Assembly (NCBI GenBank): GCA_001414345.1 | Contig: LLCB01000033.1 | Location: 1-64,000 of the forward strand | Reading direction: 5' to 3' | Origin: Hymenoscyphus infarciens | Lineage: Eukaryota > Ascomycota > Leotiomycetes > Helotiales > Helotiaceae | DNA length: 64,000 bases | Part shown: piece after piece, positions 21,311 to 31,132 of the stretch | Position numbering within the stretch: the first letter of the stretch is position 1 | Layout: every line of letters begins with the position of its first letter | The notes under the pieces: generated by a model | Databases searched by the model: none | What the model saw: only the letters and a program-made list of their open reading frames with translations | Told to the model about the DNA's origin: nothing | Made by a program: the position numbers and the translations under genes

Positions 21311-22681
21311 ATGGTATTCCCACCTCCTCTGCCAGATCTGAAGCCTCTTGGTCAGTACCGTATATTGTCGCCAACGGCTTCTGTAAGGGTCTCCCCGATT
21401 TGCTTAGGCACTATGAATTTCGGCACTGCCTGGTATGTTCAGACTTCTAACTACCTCTCTAATGTTGTCGCTAACCATGAGATTTGTTTAGGGTTGATTT
21501 CGTGGGAGAGTGCAACCAGAAAACCACAGAAGAAATCCTCGACTACTTCTATGAAGTTGGGGGAAACTTCCTCGATACCGCAAACAACTATCAAGTAAGT
21601 GATTGGGTCGCTCATGAATCGTCGGCATAATCCTAATGTTGAACAGGACGAAGAATCTGAGAAGTGGATTGGAGAATGGATGGAAAAGAAGAAGAATCGT
21701 GATGAGATGGTAATTGCTACCAAGTTCACCACAGCCTATAGAGCTGGACACGGAAACGAAGAGATTATCATCAATTCTTCAGGAAATGGAACCAAGTCCC
21801 TTCACCTTTCTCTCGAAGCTAGCTTGAAGAAACTCAAGACCAGCTATATCGACATTCTTTATGTCCACTGGTGGGACTTCACCTGTTCGATCCCTGAGCT
21901 AATGCAATCTCTCAACACGTTGGTGCTGCAAGGGAAGGTATTATATCTTGGTATCTCAGACACACCTGCGTGGATTGTTTCCAAAGCCAACGAATACGCG
22001 AGACAAAATGGATTCCGCCAGTTCAGTGTCTACCAAGGCCGTTGGTCAGCTGAGAACCGAGATTTTGAGAGTAAGTTCCCCGGTTTTCGCAGATAAAAAA
22101 CCAAACAATGCTGATAACCGACTAAAGGGGAGATTCTCGGCATGTGTCAAGCTGAAGGTATGGGAATCGCACCATGGGGTGCCCTTGGAGGGGGACACTT
22201 CAAGACGGACGAGCAGAGAAAGAATGCAGAGGCCAAGAGCCGAGGAGCTGGTCAGGCCAGCCAGGCTGCTATCAAGATCAGCAAAGTCCTCGAAAAGATC
22301 GCCAACAGAGAGAAGACGCAGGTTACCAGTGTTGCCTTGTCGTATGTTATGCACAAAGCTCCATACGTCTTTCCAATTATCGGCGGACGAAAGCTTGAAC
22401 ACCTCAAAGGTAACATTGAGGGGTTGAGTTTGAGTTTGAGCGACGAGGATATCAAGGAAATCGAGGGAGCGAACGCATTTGATATTGGTTTCCCCTTGAG
22501 CTTTTTGGGTGGACCCGAGGGTGTTAAGAGCCCTGGGGATCTGTGGCTTATGAACCTTGCAGGACATCAACAGCATGTTGCCACGCCAAAGGTATGTCTC
22601 TCCCTCATCCCAATCAGCGAAATGAAAATAAAACTGACAACAATCTAGGCAATTGGGCACACCGACAAGCCAAGCAAGTAA
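21311..22681 (+). CDS. Aldo-keto reductase, aryl-alcohol dehydrogenase / norsolorinic acid reductase-like
   Basis: NADPH-dependent carbonyl reductase family. Five exons, 21311-21432, 21492-21594, 21647-22070, 22128-22591 and 22649-22681, give 381 aa. All introns are 52-59 nt with consensus borders. The catalytic tetrad is visible as D69 and Y74 (FLDTANNY), K101 (IATKF) and H149 (YVHWWD). The entry motif is [10 protein letters not shown]. The cofactor region [20 protein letters not shown] lies near the C-terminus. The length and the [18 protein letters not shown] stretch fit the fungal NorA/AAD subgroup; the true substrate is unknown. No polyketide or other secondary-metabolite gene is adjacent, so a pathway role is not implied. 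It could share regulation with the divergent MFS gene, but 1.8 kb separates them. Confidence 0.93.
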
Positions 22682-22860
22682 GAGATCAAATCTAGTTTTA
22701 GCTGTTAGCCAACACATTCAATAATAAATTGTGGAAGATGAGGTTTTCAAAGTGATAGAAGGGACAGTGCTCGTACGCGTGAAATCTGGTCTGAAATTTA
22801 TGTTTGAGTAACCGCGTGGTGGACACCAAAAGTGGCAGTAAATTCCAACTTTCCCGCACT

Positions 22861-22978
22861 ACAATTACCTAATACTTTGGGACAATTAACTTCCTTGTTC
22901 CAAACAGCTGGTTCAATATTACAATTTGTTTCAGGTGTTTCAAATAATTGCCTTGAATTACTCTAAAAAGCTGAGAGC
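22861..22978 (-). mobile_element. MITE-like copy, reverse orientation
   Basis: Matches the reverse complement of 19950-20083 in order: AATTACC, ATACTTTGGGACAATT, AACTT..TTGTTC, CTGG.TCAATATTA, TTGAATTAC and CTA.AAAG. The terminal repeats are lost. It abuts the TIR-element fragment at 22990. Confidence 0.6.
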
Positions 22979-22989
22979 TAGGTGTAATA

Positions 22990-23335
22990 ATCCTAGTTAT
23001 TACTCCGTGCGCAAAGTCTAGAACCAGCTAAAAACATACTAAAAGTTACTCTATTTAAAGATTTATAACTTAGTAAATATATCTTACACATTTTCTTACT
23101 AGCGCTTCTATATAAACTTTTATAAGAAGAATATATTTCTAACTAAGCTCTTAGTTATAACTTATAAGCTATATATATAATTTTAAGAATAAATATTTTA
23201 CTAATCAATTCTCTAAGAGATTTCTTTAGTACCTACTATAAGTTACTTTAATAGAGGAAAAAGGTTAGAGAACTTAAGTAGCTAGCTTTCTAATTCTCTA
23301 TACTTAAATCTATATAAATTTATAAGAGTGGGTAG
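22990..23335 (+). mobile_element. Truncated copy of the TIR element at 39302-39857
   Basis: It begins TA-ATCCTAGTTATTACT, the terminal repeat of the 39.3 kb element. It then follows that element through ACTAAAAGTTAC, AACTTAGTAAATATA, CTTACTAGCGCTT and TTCTCTATACTTAA. It lacks an internal block of about 130 bp and its right end stops near 23335. AT-rich with RIP-like damage, although it lies in a gene-bearing region. Confidence 0.65.
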
Positions 23336-23722
23336 GTTTTTAGGACCTTGCGTACGGTCGTCCGCCAAGACAATTAAAGCCCCACATCCCGTGACCAGGC
23401 GATTGAGATCAAATCTACTAGTAAGATTCGAGCAACACTCGAATCGCTGTCCAGTAACGCGATACTTCCATGGCATGGCAACGAAATCATGACAGTTCTT
23501 TTACCCAGTCTACAACGATCGCAAAAGTGCCCAAGCTATTCACCAGCTTGATCTAGCATATCTGCCGGCAAACACCTCTACCTTTCCGAAGTAAACACCA
23601 ACAGCCTTACCTTCACTGCAGCCTCGCAACAAGTCGCAACTAGCCAATTTCCTTTCCTCACGCGATTTATATTTCGAATTGATCACACCTCCAACTGTGC
23701 AACCACTGTCGAGTAGACACCC

Positions 23723-25376
23723 ATGATGGACTCGCTCTTTCGCCTCAAGGATACGATCGTGGGGTTGATCACGCCTTCTCCCAAGCGCCAGCGGACTGCC
23801 GCCGAATCTACAAGCACTGCGCCAGACGAGGAGCACTTTTTCGTCCCAAGACCTCCAATCGACAACAATGTACAGGTCGACGTACAGCACCAAGGATGGT
23901 CACCATATGCAAGGCTAAACCCCCTCAAAAGGAGGAGAAGCGATGATTCGGAGGAGAGGGAGACCGTTTTGCCCGAAGATTCTATTTCGCAGGTTATGGC
24001 ATCGATCGAGGTTGATTCTGTTGTGATGAGCTATGATAAGAAGATCAAGGTGGAATACATAAGCGGGGAGTCTGAGTTAGCTGTTTCTGGTGCGAATGAC
24101 GAGGAAGAAGACGTTGTGATGGGATCAGGTTCCGAGGAAGAGGAAGAAGCAGAAGTTGCATACGATTCAGATGGAAACGAAATCGAGGTCGAGTCGGGCT
24201 CCGAAGCAGAAGTAGAGTACGATTCCGATGGAAATGAGATTGAGGTTGAAGCAGAAGTGGAGTACGATTCCGACGGAAACGAGATTGAGCCAGAATCCGA
24301 GGCAGAAGTCGAGTACGATTCAGATGGAAACGAAATCGAAGTAGAAGAGGTCGGTAGCGAAGTTGAGCTTGATTCGGATGGGAATGAGGTAGAATATGAA
24401 GTTGAGGAAGGAGAGGAGGAGGAGGAAGAAGGATCAGACTCCGATGTGGAAATAAAGGAGGAAGAGTTTGAGGAATCGCCCGAACCAGACCCAGAGCAAG
24501 TTGCAGCAGAAAAAGAACAGGAACGCCTTGTCCGAGAAGCCGATCTTGCCGCTAGACTCGAGGACATAGAGACTGCCAGGTTGGAGGGGGGCTGGCACCC
24601 AGACGAGCTATATCTCTACGAGAGACTCGCAATGCGTGGCTTTGAACCCTTGTTACCCCTCGAGTGGAAAATCGATTTTCCGTCAATCCCCTACTATCTA
24701 TTCATTGACCATAATGTGCAGCAGCCACTTATCGGTTTCAATTACTCAAGTCACTACCATGGTAAGCTATGCAGATGCTATGTTGTTTAATTGACTAACA
24801 TCCCTACCAGGCGTAAGAGTATTGCAACCTCTCATCTCAGCTGGTTCCATGGTGGCATTCGATGAGAGCATCAACGCGCCCGACGATACAAGCGAGAGAC
24901 GGATGTACAAAGTTATCTTCCAATTCAATAGGTGGGCCGAAAAGGACGGAGATTACTGGAAACGACGCATCCTCCCAGTTCTGACTCTCATCAGAAAGAA
25001 ACCTGGTCAATCAACCGACAGGATTCTCAAAAACATCACAAATCAGATGACATTCCTTGCCAAGAGACATCGAGAATATCTTGGAGCTGTCGAAAATGAA
25101 GATGGGAGTGTTGAATTGGACCCGAATAGGAGAACACCACCCCTCCTTTATGGCATTTTAATTATGAGCCGTGTTGTCATCATCGTTACTCTTGATTCGG
25201 CGGACCCCAAGGCATCCATCAAAACGCTTCGAAATTTCAACTTAGCCGAACAAAGTCAAAGCGTTTGGAATGGTCTAGGGATTGCCATGGTCGTTATGGT
25301 GGCTCGCAACTACCTGTTGGCCATCAAGGATGAGTTTGAGATAGACGATACCCCGGAGCAAGATGACGATCTCTAG
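23723..25376 (+). CDS. Uncharacterised fungal protein with acidic DSDGNE repeats
   Basis: Two exons, 23723-24761 and 24811-25376, give 534 aa; the 49-nt intron (GTAAGC, branch GACTAAC, CTACCAG) joins SSHYH to GVRVLQPLISAG. N-terminal basic clusters (SPKRQR, LKRRRSDD) look like nuclear localisation signals. An extremely acidic segment at about residues 125-265 holds four near-perfect copies of YDSDGNEIE and one variant (LDSDGNEVE). A folded C-terminal half follows (ARLEGGWHPDELYLYERLAMRGFEPLLPLEW, YYLFID, VRVLQPLISAGS, YKVIFQFNRWAEKDGDYWKRRILP). I recall no named domain for it. A chromatin- or histone-binding role is only a guess from the acidic tract. The start has two adjacent ATGs. Confidence 0.88.
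24158..24405 (+). repeat. Coding minisatellite (DSDGNE units)
   Basis: Five in-frame copies of a unit encoding (E)YDSDGNEIE with spacers of Glu/Val. The copies use different synonymous codons (GATTCAGATGGAAACGA versus GATTCCGATGGAAATGA), so the protein repeat is conserved beyond the DNA repeat. Confidence 0.85.
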
Positions 25377-25877
25377 GGTACTGGTCCTGAAATGGAAAGC
25401 TGGCTAGGTATCTGTCTTTCTGTATTTTACAGTGACCAAAGTTTGACATGATAGCGTGGGAAGGTTGTGTCTGAGTTACAGGGTTTTTCTTTTGATTTAG
25501 GAATGTGTCAGACATATGGAATGAGAGAGTGAGTGAGCGTCAATTACGTGGTGGTTTTGTTTGTCGCGGATACCCAATACCCAAACCCAACTGTTACATA
25601 GCAATGAGTAAATTTTCAGAATGAAGCTATGAATATATGAGAATTTCAGAATAATCGAGATCCCACCAGTGTATAGGTGACAACTTGAAGTCACTGAAAT
25701 AGAAGGCAGGGAATATATTTTTGCGGGTCGCTAAGATGGGTCGGCCAATCAAATCAGGGATTTCATTAGCAAATCACCTGCCGTCAATTCCTAACCTTGC
25801 CGGAGTTGTCCAAAGCATCAAAAACCTCAGATTATCAACTCCTCTCCCGCAATTGCACAACACCAACCACCATCACG
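25377..25877. other. Intergenic region
   Basis: 500 bp holding the 3' end of the acidic-repeat gene and the promoter of the Rieske gene. No other feature seen. Confidence 0.5.
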
Positions 25878-26848
25878 ATGGCCTCACTCTCACAAACCTC
25901 CCGCACACTCCTGCGGGCCCTCCCACGGCGCGCCTGCCCATCTGCGCTACCCGTACGAGCCCTCTCCGTCTCAACCAAGAAAGCCGATGCCACGAGCTCG
26001 TTCGATAGTCCCTTCAAGGGCACCGCAAACGATAAAGCTGGAAAGATTCCCGATTTCAGCAATTATAGAAGCAAAAATGGAACGACCAACAACCTCGTCT
26101 TTCAATACTTTATGGTCGGAACGATGGGTGCGTTGACGGCGGCTTCGGCGAAGGGCACAGTACAAGGTACGTTTCGACCGGATGCGACAAAGGGGTTTGA
26201 AGATGGGACGAGAAGCTCTCTATTGGTTGAGGCTGGCTTTTGAAGGCTCGGGAACGAGAATTGAAGCCATTGGAACGAGTCGCTGATGTTTTTAAATTGC
26301 AGATTTCTTGCAGAACATGTCCGCATCCGCCGATGTTTTGGCCATGGCTAAGGTCGAGGTCGATCTCGCATCTATCCCAGAGGGAAAGAACGTACGTAAT
26401 CGCATACATTGGGTTGGCATGCTTTGGCAATTGGGGTACTGACCATAGCAGGTCATTATTAAATGGCGTGGAAAGCCAGTCTTCATTCGCCACAGAACCG
26501 CAGATGAGATCAAGCAAGCCGAGAGCGTCAAGGTCGAGTCATTGAGAGATCCTCAAACTGATGCTGAGCGTGTTAAGCAGCCAGAGTGGTTGGTTATGGT
26601 TGGTATGTTATACAATTCTCCACTCAGAAAACAGCCTCGGGAACACTATGTTCTAACGTAATCTAGGTGTCTGCACACATTTGGGATGTGTACCGATTGG
26701 TGAGGCTGGTGATTTCGGAGGATGGTTCTGCCCTTGCCACGGTTCCCATTACGATATTTCCGGGCGTATAAGAAAGGGACCTGCTCCTCTCAACCTCGAA
26801 ATTCCAGCATACGAGTTCGCAGAAGAATCATCGCTTGTGATTGGTTAG
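25878..26848 (+). CDS. RIP1: Rieske iron-sulfur subunit of the cytochrome bc1 complex
   Basis: Transfers electrons from ubiquinol to cytochrome c1 in mitochondrial complex III. Four exons, 25878-26166, 26303-26391, 26452-26602 and 26667-26848, give 236 aa. The first about 30 residues form an Arg/Ser/Ala-rich mitochondrial presequence. The membrane anchor is in [25 protein letters not shown]. Cluster motifs are CTHLGC (C179, H181) and CPCHGSH (C198, H201), with C184 and C200 for the disulphide. The Pro-loop region is [14 protein letters not shown]. All ligands are present and the length is normal. The first intron is 136 nt, longer than the others (60 and 64 nt), but does not resemble the introner-like copies in the MFS gene. 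Confidence 0.97.
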
Positions 26849-28027
26849 AAGGGGTTAATTGTATATTGTGGCCAGAAGTTTTCTTTTTGTGGGAGGGGAG
26901 GGTGCGATAGATGGGACGGGCGAGAAGGGACGCTGTAGAAGGGAAGAGTGCAGAGATGCCTTTGTACAAAAGATTCGAGAATGCATTTCAAAACGACTTA
27001 AAAGACCTTGGCGTTCTTGGATGAGTGATTGATTGGCTTGGAGATAGTACAATCAAGTGTTGGAATGGCTTGGTACCTCAGGCTGCTAATAAAAGGTGTA
27101 GTTTTACTCTGATTTTGCAACATTTTAGTAAAGCCGGAACTACGCTCCTACAAATTTTCCGAATATAATCAACTATAAGTACAACAAATCACTTCGATTA
27201 CCAGGACTCAAAACCTGTGGCTCTAGGACAGTTATCTTGGCGTTCTACGCGGACCAACATCGAAATACCTTTCTTGCCCAGCCCTTTTATAAATACAATT
27301 CCCAAGCTGGATACCATGCAACTTGAATCTTCATCCACCCGGCAGCTATCGTGGCTCCCTCAAAAAGTGTTATTTACACTCTGAGTCAAAATGGAGACCA
27401 TTCAGTCTTGACTTTTTGTCTCTCCAGCCAGCTCCGTCAAGACTCTAATACGCTTCAACGATATTGTACTCACATGTACGAAGAATGAAAGGCAGGGGGC
27501 GTATGCACGCAGGATAAATCACGCATGCTGAAAGAAGAGAGGGGAGGGAAGCACCAACAAACATCAGTTGTTATCATAATTCACGAAAGATACGTGGTAC
27601 TCAACAGCACTTCGAGATTCGGCAGTAATTTATAGTTCAACAAAAGTGCGAAAGTGGATTTCATTCTCATCTGCGGTGGATACGACCTTCGACCCTTAGT
27701 TGGACAAATGGAGAGACCAACTTACTTGAAATATACTCGCTTGCGAGATTGACGTTCGGCCTATTGGCTTGTCACTCACAACAAGTGATCTTGCAATATC
27801 TTTTATCTTCTATTGAAGTGATTCGGATTCAGAAAAGGCGACTATGCTATCGGGGAGTCAGCAAAAGTGCATTATGTTAGTGAGTTTTTTCGAAACACAT
27901 CCGAGTCATTGACTTCCCAATTTAATTTCCAAAGGCATTCACAAAGTGACTAAAAGGTCGTTATATAAATCTCGGTGTTCTTGATTTCTCAGCCAAAAGC
28001 AACAACCAAAAGCTCACAAGAGCCATT
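26849..28027. other. Intergenic region
   Basis: 1.2 kb without a supportable gene or repeat. A TATA box for the next gene lies at its right end. Confidence 0.5.
27962..27969 (+). promoter_or_regulatory. TATA box of the 28028 gene
   Basis: TATATAAA, 58 bp before the start codon, the spacing of a TATA promoter with a short leader. Confidence 0.5.
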
Positions 28028-28423
28028 ATGCATTATAAAAGTGCCCCCGCCATATCCCCCAAACAGTCCAACCTTCCCGCCTACGTAACATCCAATCCTC
28101 CTCCAAAGAACATAAGCGAGTATGACTTTATGACAATCTTCCGCAATAGACATATCCGCACAGCTGGCTTACCCTTCACTTTCACCCAACTGCTATGGAG
28201 GATCCGTTTCTTGGGAGCAGACTTTCTAGGTCCTATAGATGAATTCCCCTCAATGATTCTGAAAGAGTTAAAAGATGGAACTCTAGTCAAATTTGAGGTC
28301 CCGGGGGAGGATGATTTGGCGTGGTATGTTTTTGACCCTAAAAACAGGCATAATCTCGCTTGTGCTAGGAGGGACGGAGGGGTGACGAAATGGAGGTTCC
28401 CAGGGGGTGAGATAGATGTTTGA
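28028..28423 (+). CDS. Orphan small protein 1
   Basis: A 131-aa intronless frame with a TATA box upstream and no signal peptide. The N-terminus is Pro-rich. The rest has a folded look: YDFMTIFRNRHIRTAGLPFTF, LLWRIRFLGADFLG, LKELKDGTLVKFEVPG and WYVFDPKNRHN. I do not recognise a family. The stretch L-x-DGTLVKFEVPG...WYVFD resembles segments in the three neighbouring orphan genes (see findings). Confidence 0.5.
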   Translation: MHYKSAPAISPKQSNLPAYVTSNPPPKNISEYDFMTIFRNRHIRTAGLPFTFTQLLWRIRFLGADFLGPIDEFPSMILKELKDGTLVKFEVPGEDDLAWYVFDPKNRHNLACARRDGGVTKWRFPGGEIDV

Positions 28424-29024
28424 TTTGAGGTCTGAGTAGATATTGATGTTTTTGTGGTGAAGTAACGAATCCTCGAATGTGAGTGACGTGTGTTTGTTCT
28501 AATTTCTTGTTGCACCTCGCACTTTGCTTGACTTTTCTAATGTCTTGTTATTCACGAATGCTAAGCCCCCTTGCGTTCCTTTGTCTTTTCCCAATTATCG
28601 CTAACCGGACGGCTTGATTTCTTCTGTAAATTTGAAGAGTAAGGGTCAATTTGATGCAGAGTAGCTTTTGAAAGCTTGGAATACAGATACATACCACTTC
28701 TTTTCCAATAATAGGGAGAGTTATGACCACATGGATCTCCTTGTCCCTTACCTTTTTTTATCCCCCCGCGAAGCTTTGGACAATATTTTTTTAAGTAGAC
28801 GACGTATTAAGGTCTGTAATCGGAATCACCAGACCTGAAATCCTATAATGGAGGGTTGTCTATAAATAGTAGTTGGCGTATTAATCACTCATTTTCAAGG
28901 CCGGTGATTCACTACAGTACGTATCCCTCAAAACTATAAATTGACCTTCCCACGTCTCTCTTTTCTTAACCTTCCATACCAAACACAATCACTAGTCTAA
29001 AACCTCCCAAAAAGCCAAAACAAA
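28424..29024. other. Intergenic region between orphan genes
   Basis: 600 bp. Contains TATAAATAG at 28861-28869 and a second TATAAATT near 28935, either of which could serve the 29025 gene. No other gene supported. Confidence 0.5.
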
Positions 29025-29648
29025 ATGAAGCTAGAAACCCCTCCTGCTTTGAATAACCAAGAGGAGACACTCCAAACCCAGAGCCCACAATCGGAAGCCC
29101 TTTCCAGGAGCACGAAACGACAATCAGGTGAGGGCCATCGTCGTTCAAACGACCAGCCAAAAGTGCAATGTACAGCAAAAGGAACAAAAAGAACGAGGCC
29201 CAGAAACAGCGAAAGCGAAACCAGACCAGCAAAGCGAAGTCGAAAGGTACGGTTTTCTACCAACGAGAACGATCCAACCAGAACTCAAATACCAAGAGAA
29301 GATAGCGCCTACACTCAATACTATGACTACTTCTTCTCACTCCAAGTTCAAATGTTTATCCAGAACCCCATGTTCGTTCAAGCGGAGAACAAAGTATACC
29401 TCACAGCCTTTGTACCAACAGCTGGCACCTGCTTTCGCGGCGGGGAAACTGCCTGGGATACATATCATTGCAAGTATTTCTGGATCCCATGGGAAGTGTT
29501 TGAAAGCGTTTACGCACCTGCTTTATTTGATGGCTCTATTCTACAGATTGGAGAGAGCGTTGGGGGTGGTTGGTATAGAACTTATCGACGTGGAGAGACT
29601 GAATGGCTTACTACGGGAGAAATTGCCTTTCGATGTGTTGAATCATAA
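29025..29648 (+). CDS. Orphan small protein 2
   Basis: A 207-aa intronless frame. The first about 75 residues are disordered and basic, with a likely nuclear signal (TKRTRPRNSESETRPAKRSRK). The C-terminal half is aromatic-rich and folded-looking (YTQYYDYFFSLQVQMFIQNPMFV, KYFWIPWEVFESVYAPALFDGS, WYRTYRRGETEWLTTGEIAF). No family recognised. The segment FDGSILQIGES...WYRTY matches the loose motif shared with the neighbouring orphan genes. Confidence 0.55.
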   Translation: MKLETPPALNNQEETLQTQSPQSEALSRSTKRQSGEGHRRSNDQPKVQCTAKGTKRTRPRNSESETRPAKRSRKVRFSTNENDPTRTQIPREDSAYTQYYDYFFSLQVQMFIQNPMFVQAENKVYLTAFVPTAGTCFRGGETAWDTYHCKYFWIPWEVFESVYAPALFDGSILQIGESVGGGWYRTYRRGETEWLTTGEIAFRCVES

Positions 29649-30180
29649 AAAAAACTGTGTTTGGAGAACGCCTTAGCTTGTTCGAGATTGTTTCACTTGC
29701 AATGAGTAATTCTTATTTCTTAGTCACTACGCGATGCGTTCGGAAACACAAAAATTACAGGCTTCCTCCCGCGTAAACATTCCATTATTACAGAGTGAAC
29801 TCTTATTCTAAAGAGTGTGTGATTATTCTGAAGCTTCTAGGGCTACAGTAATAACAATTCAAGACTATCTACTTACCCTCAGAAGAAACTCCTAATCTCT
29901 TGTATAACAGTTCAAATTCTCATGGCCTTCATTAATACTTTTGATACTACAACCCACACATCACCAGGGAACTCGTGACTATAGCCCCGTCACGCCTTCC
30001 CTTCTACAATTGTTCTAAAACTTCTCAGAGAATGGAAATTATATAATTATAGTTGTTTAAGTCGTTTAGGACAATTAAATTGAGTTTCCGAGTTTCAGTC
30101 GAACAATCGGGGATGCAAGCAGAGGGATTCTTCTCTTAGTCACTTACGACTTCCTGCACCCCCTGGTGCATTATCCAATC

Positions 30181-30214
<34 letters not shown>

Positions 30215-30286
30215 GTACGCCACTTAGGTAAAAAGTCTCTTAAATTAGGCCTGTGGTATCTCTTCTCAAGCTTCCTCTCTACCAGC
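29649..30286. other. Intergenic region with repeat traces
   Basis: Contains a faint relative of the MITE-like family near 30007-30110 (ATTGTTCTAAAACTT, TTAGGACAATTAA) and a (CT)15 run at 30183-30212. No gene supported. Confidence 0.5.
30183..30212. repeat. (CT)15 dinucleotide microsatellite
   Basis: Uninterrupted CT run. Confidence 0.95.
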
Positions 30287-30655
30287 CTAATATTTATCCG
30301 TCTTTGCTCGCTTTTCCCCTGAGTGCTCATCAATATTTTTTCGTTTACGAGTCTTACTTCCACTACTAGCTCCTTCACCCATAAACTCCTTTCCCGTAAA
30401 TCTGTAAACCCTTCCCTCAACAAGAACTTCCATGTTTCCCTTCTCAACTTCTAAAGCAATATCGCTCTCGAAATCTTCACGGCACTCGTATTCCCAATAT
30501 TCAAGACATGCTTCGTAGAACTCTGCTAGGAGAAACGCAGACTTTTTGCGACAGAGATAGGCGATTTGGTCCAGAAAGCCGAGGTTTTTGGGAAGTTCTG
30601 CGAAACGGAGTAGGGTTGAGAAAGTGTTCCCAGTACAAGGAGCTGTTGTTGACAT
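30287..30655 (-). CDS. Orphan small protein 3
   Basis: A 122-aa intronless frame on the minus strand. A helical-looking middle (FLDQIAYLCRKKSAFLLAEFYEACLEYWEYECREDF) precedes VEKGNMEVLVEGRVYRFTGKEF, which matches the loose motif of its neighbours. The basic C-terminal tail (KTRKRKNIDEHSGEKRAKTDKY) looks like a nuclear signal. No known family. Confidence 0.45.
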   Translation of the reverse strand: MSTTAPCTGNTFSTLLRFAELPKNLGFLDQIAYLCRKKSAFLLAEFYEACLEYWEYECREDFESDIALEVEKGNMEVLVEGRVYRFTGKEFMGEGASSGSKTRKRKNIDEHSGEKRAKTDKY

Positions 30656-31132
30656 CTTTGTTGCTTGTTTGTATTATGAGGTTATCTAATCTGTTATCGA
30701 ATTCGGATTTCAATAGATGCAAAAGTTTGATTGAGAATTGCAAGAAATGTCGAGCGCTCTCAAACTTTATGCACGAGACTCCACAATATAAAAGCCACTC
30801 CTCCTGCTGCTCAAGATGTGTTGTTCAAATAATCGCACGTACTCACTTACGGATTCATCTATCCAATTCGAGGACGAGGAGGTGATTGGATATGGACTTG
30901 GAAAAAGGAATGTAGTGATGCAATCAAGTGGAGGTAAACGCAATTGGGGAATCACTGAATAAAACACTCGATCGTTGAACAGACACTTCTTCACAACTCA
31001 TTCACACAGTTCTCGATTTCGGTATAAAAGGATGCCCCTTCTCCCAGATCCTGCACTTTCTTCTTCTCTCACAATACATCTGAACATTAGACTCTTCTTC
31101 GACATACAGACAACAACTTGATCAGTCCCAAA
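30656..31132. other. Divergent intergenic region between orphan genes 3 and 4
   Basis: 476 bp between the minus-strand and plus-strand orphan genes. The plus-strand TATA box is at 31023-31030. TATAAAAG also occurs near 30787 in plus orientation. No coding sequence supported. Confidence 0.5.
31023..31030 (+). promoter_or_regulatory. TATA box of the 31133 gene
   Basis: TATAAAAG, about 100 bp before the start codon, with a pyrimidine-rich leader after it. Confidence 0.5.

Larger units (their letters stand above)
22682..23722. other. Repeat-bearing intergenic region
   Basis: Between the aldo-keto reductase and the acidic-repeat gene. It contains a reversed MITE-like copy (22861-22978) directly followed by a truncated AT-rich TIR-element copy (22990-23335). 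From 23340 the composition is ordinary and includes the promoter/5' UTR of the next gene. No coding sequence supported. Confidence 0.6.

Noticed and set aside
22046..22717. 223-codon minus-strand frame
   Set aside because: Antisense to exons 4-5 of the aldo-keto reductase.
24031..24567. 178-codon minus-strand frame, Ser-rich
   Set aside because: Antisense shadow of the acidic GAN-rich repeat of the plus-strand gene; the Ser runs are the complement of Glu/Asp codons.
26167..26302. Rieske intron 1 as a fourth introner-like copy
   Set aside because: Similar length (136 nt) but no shared blocks with the MFS introns.
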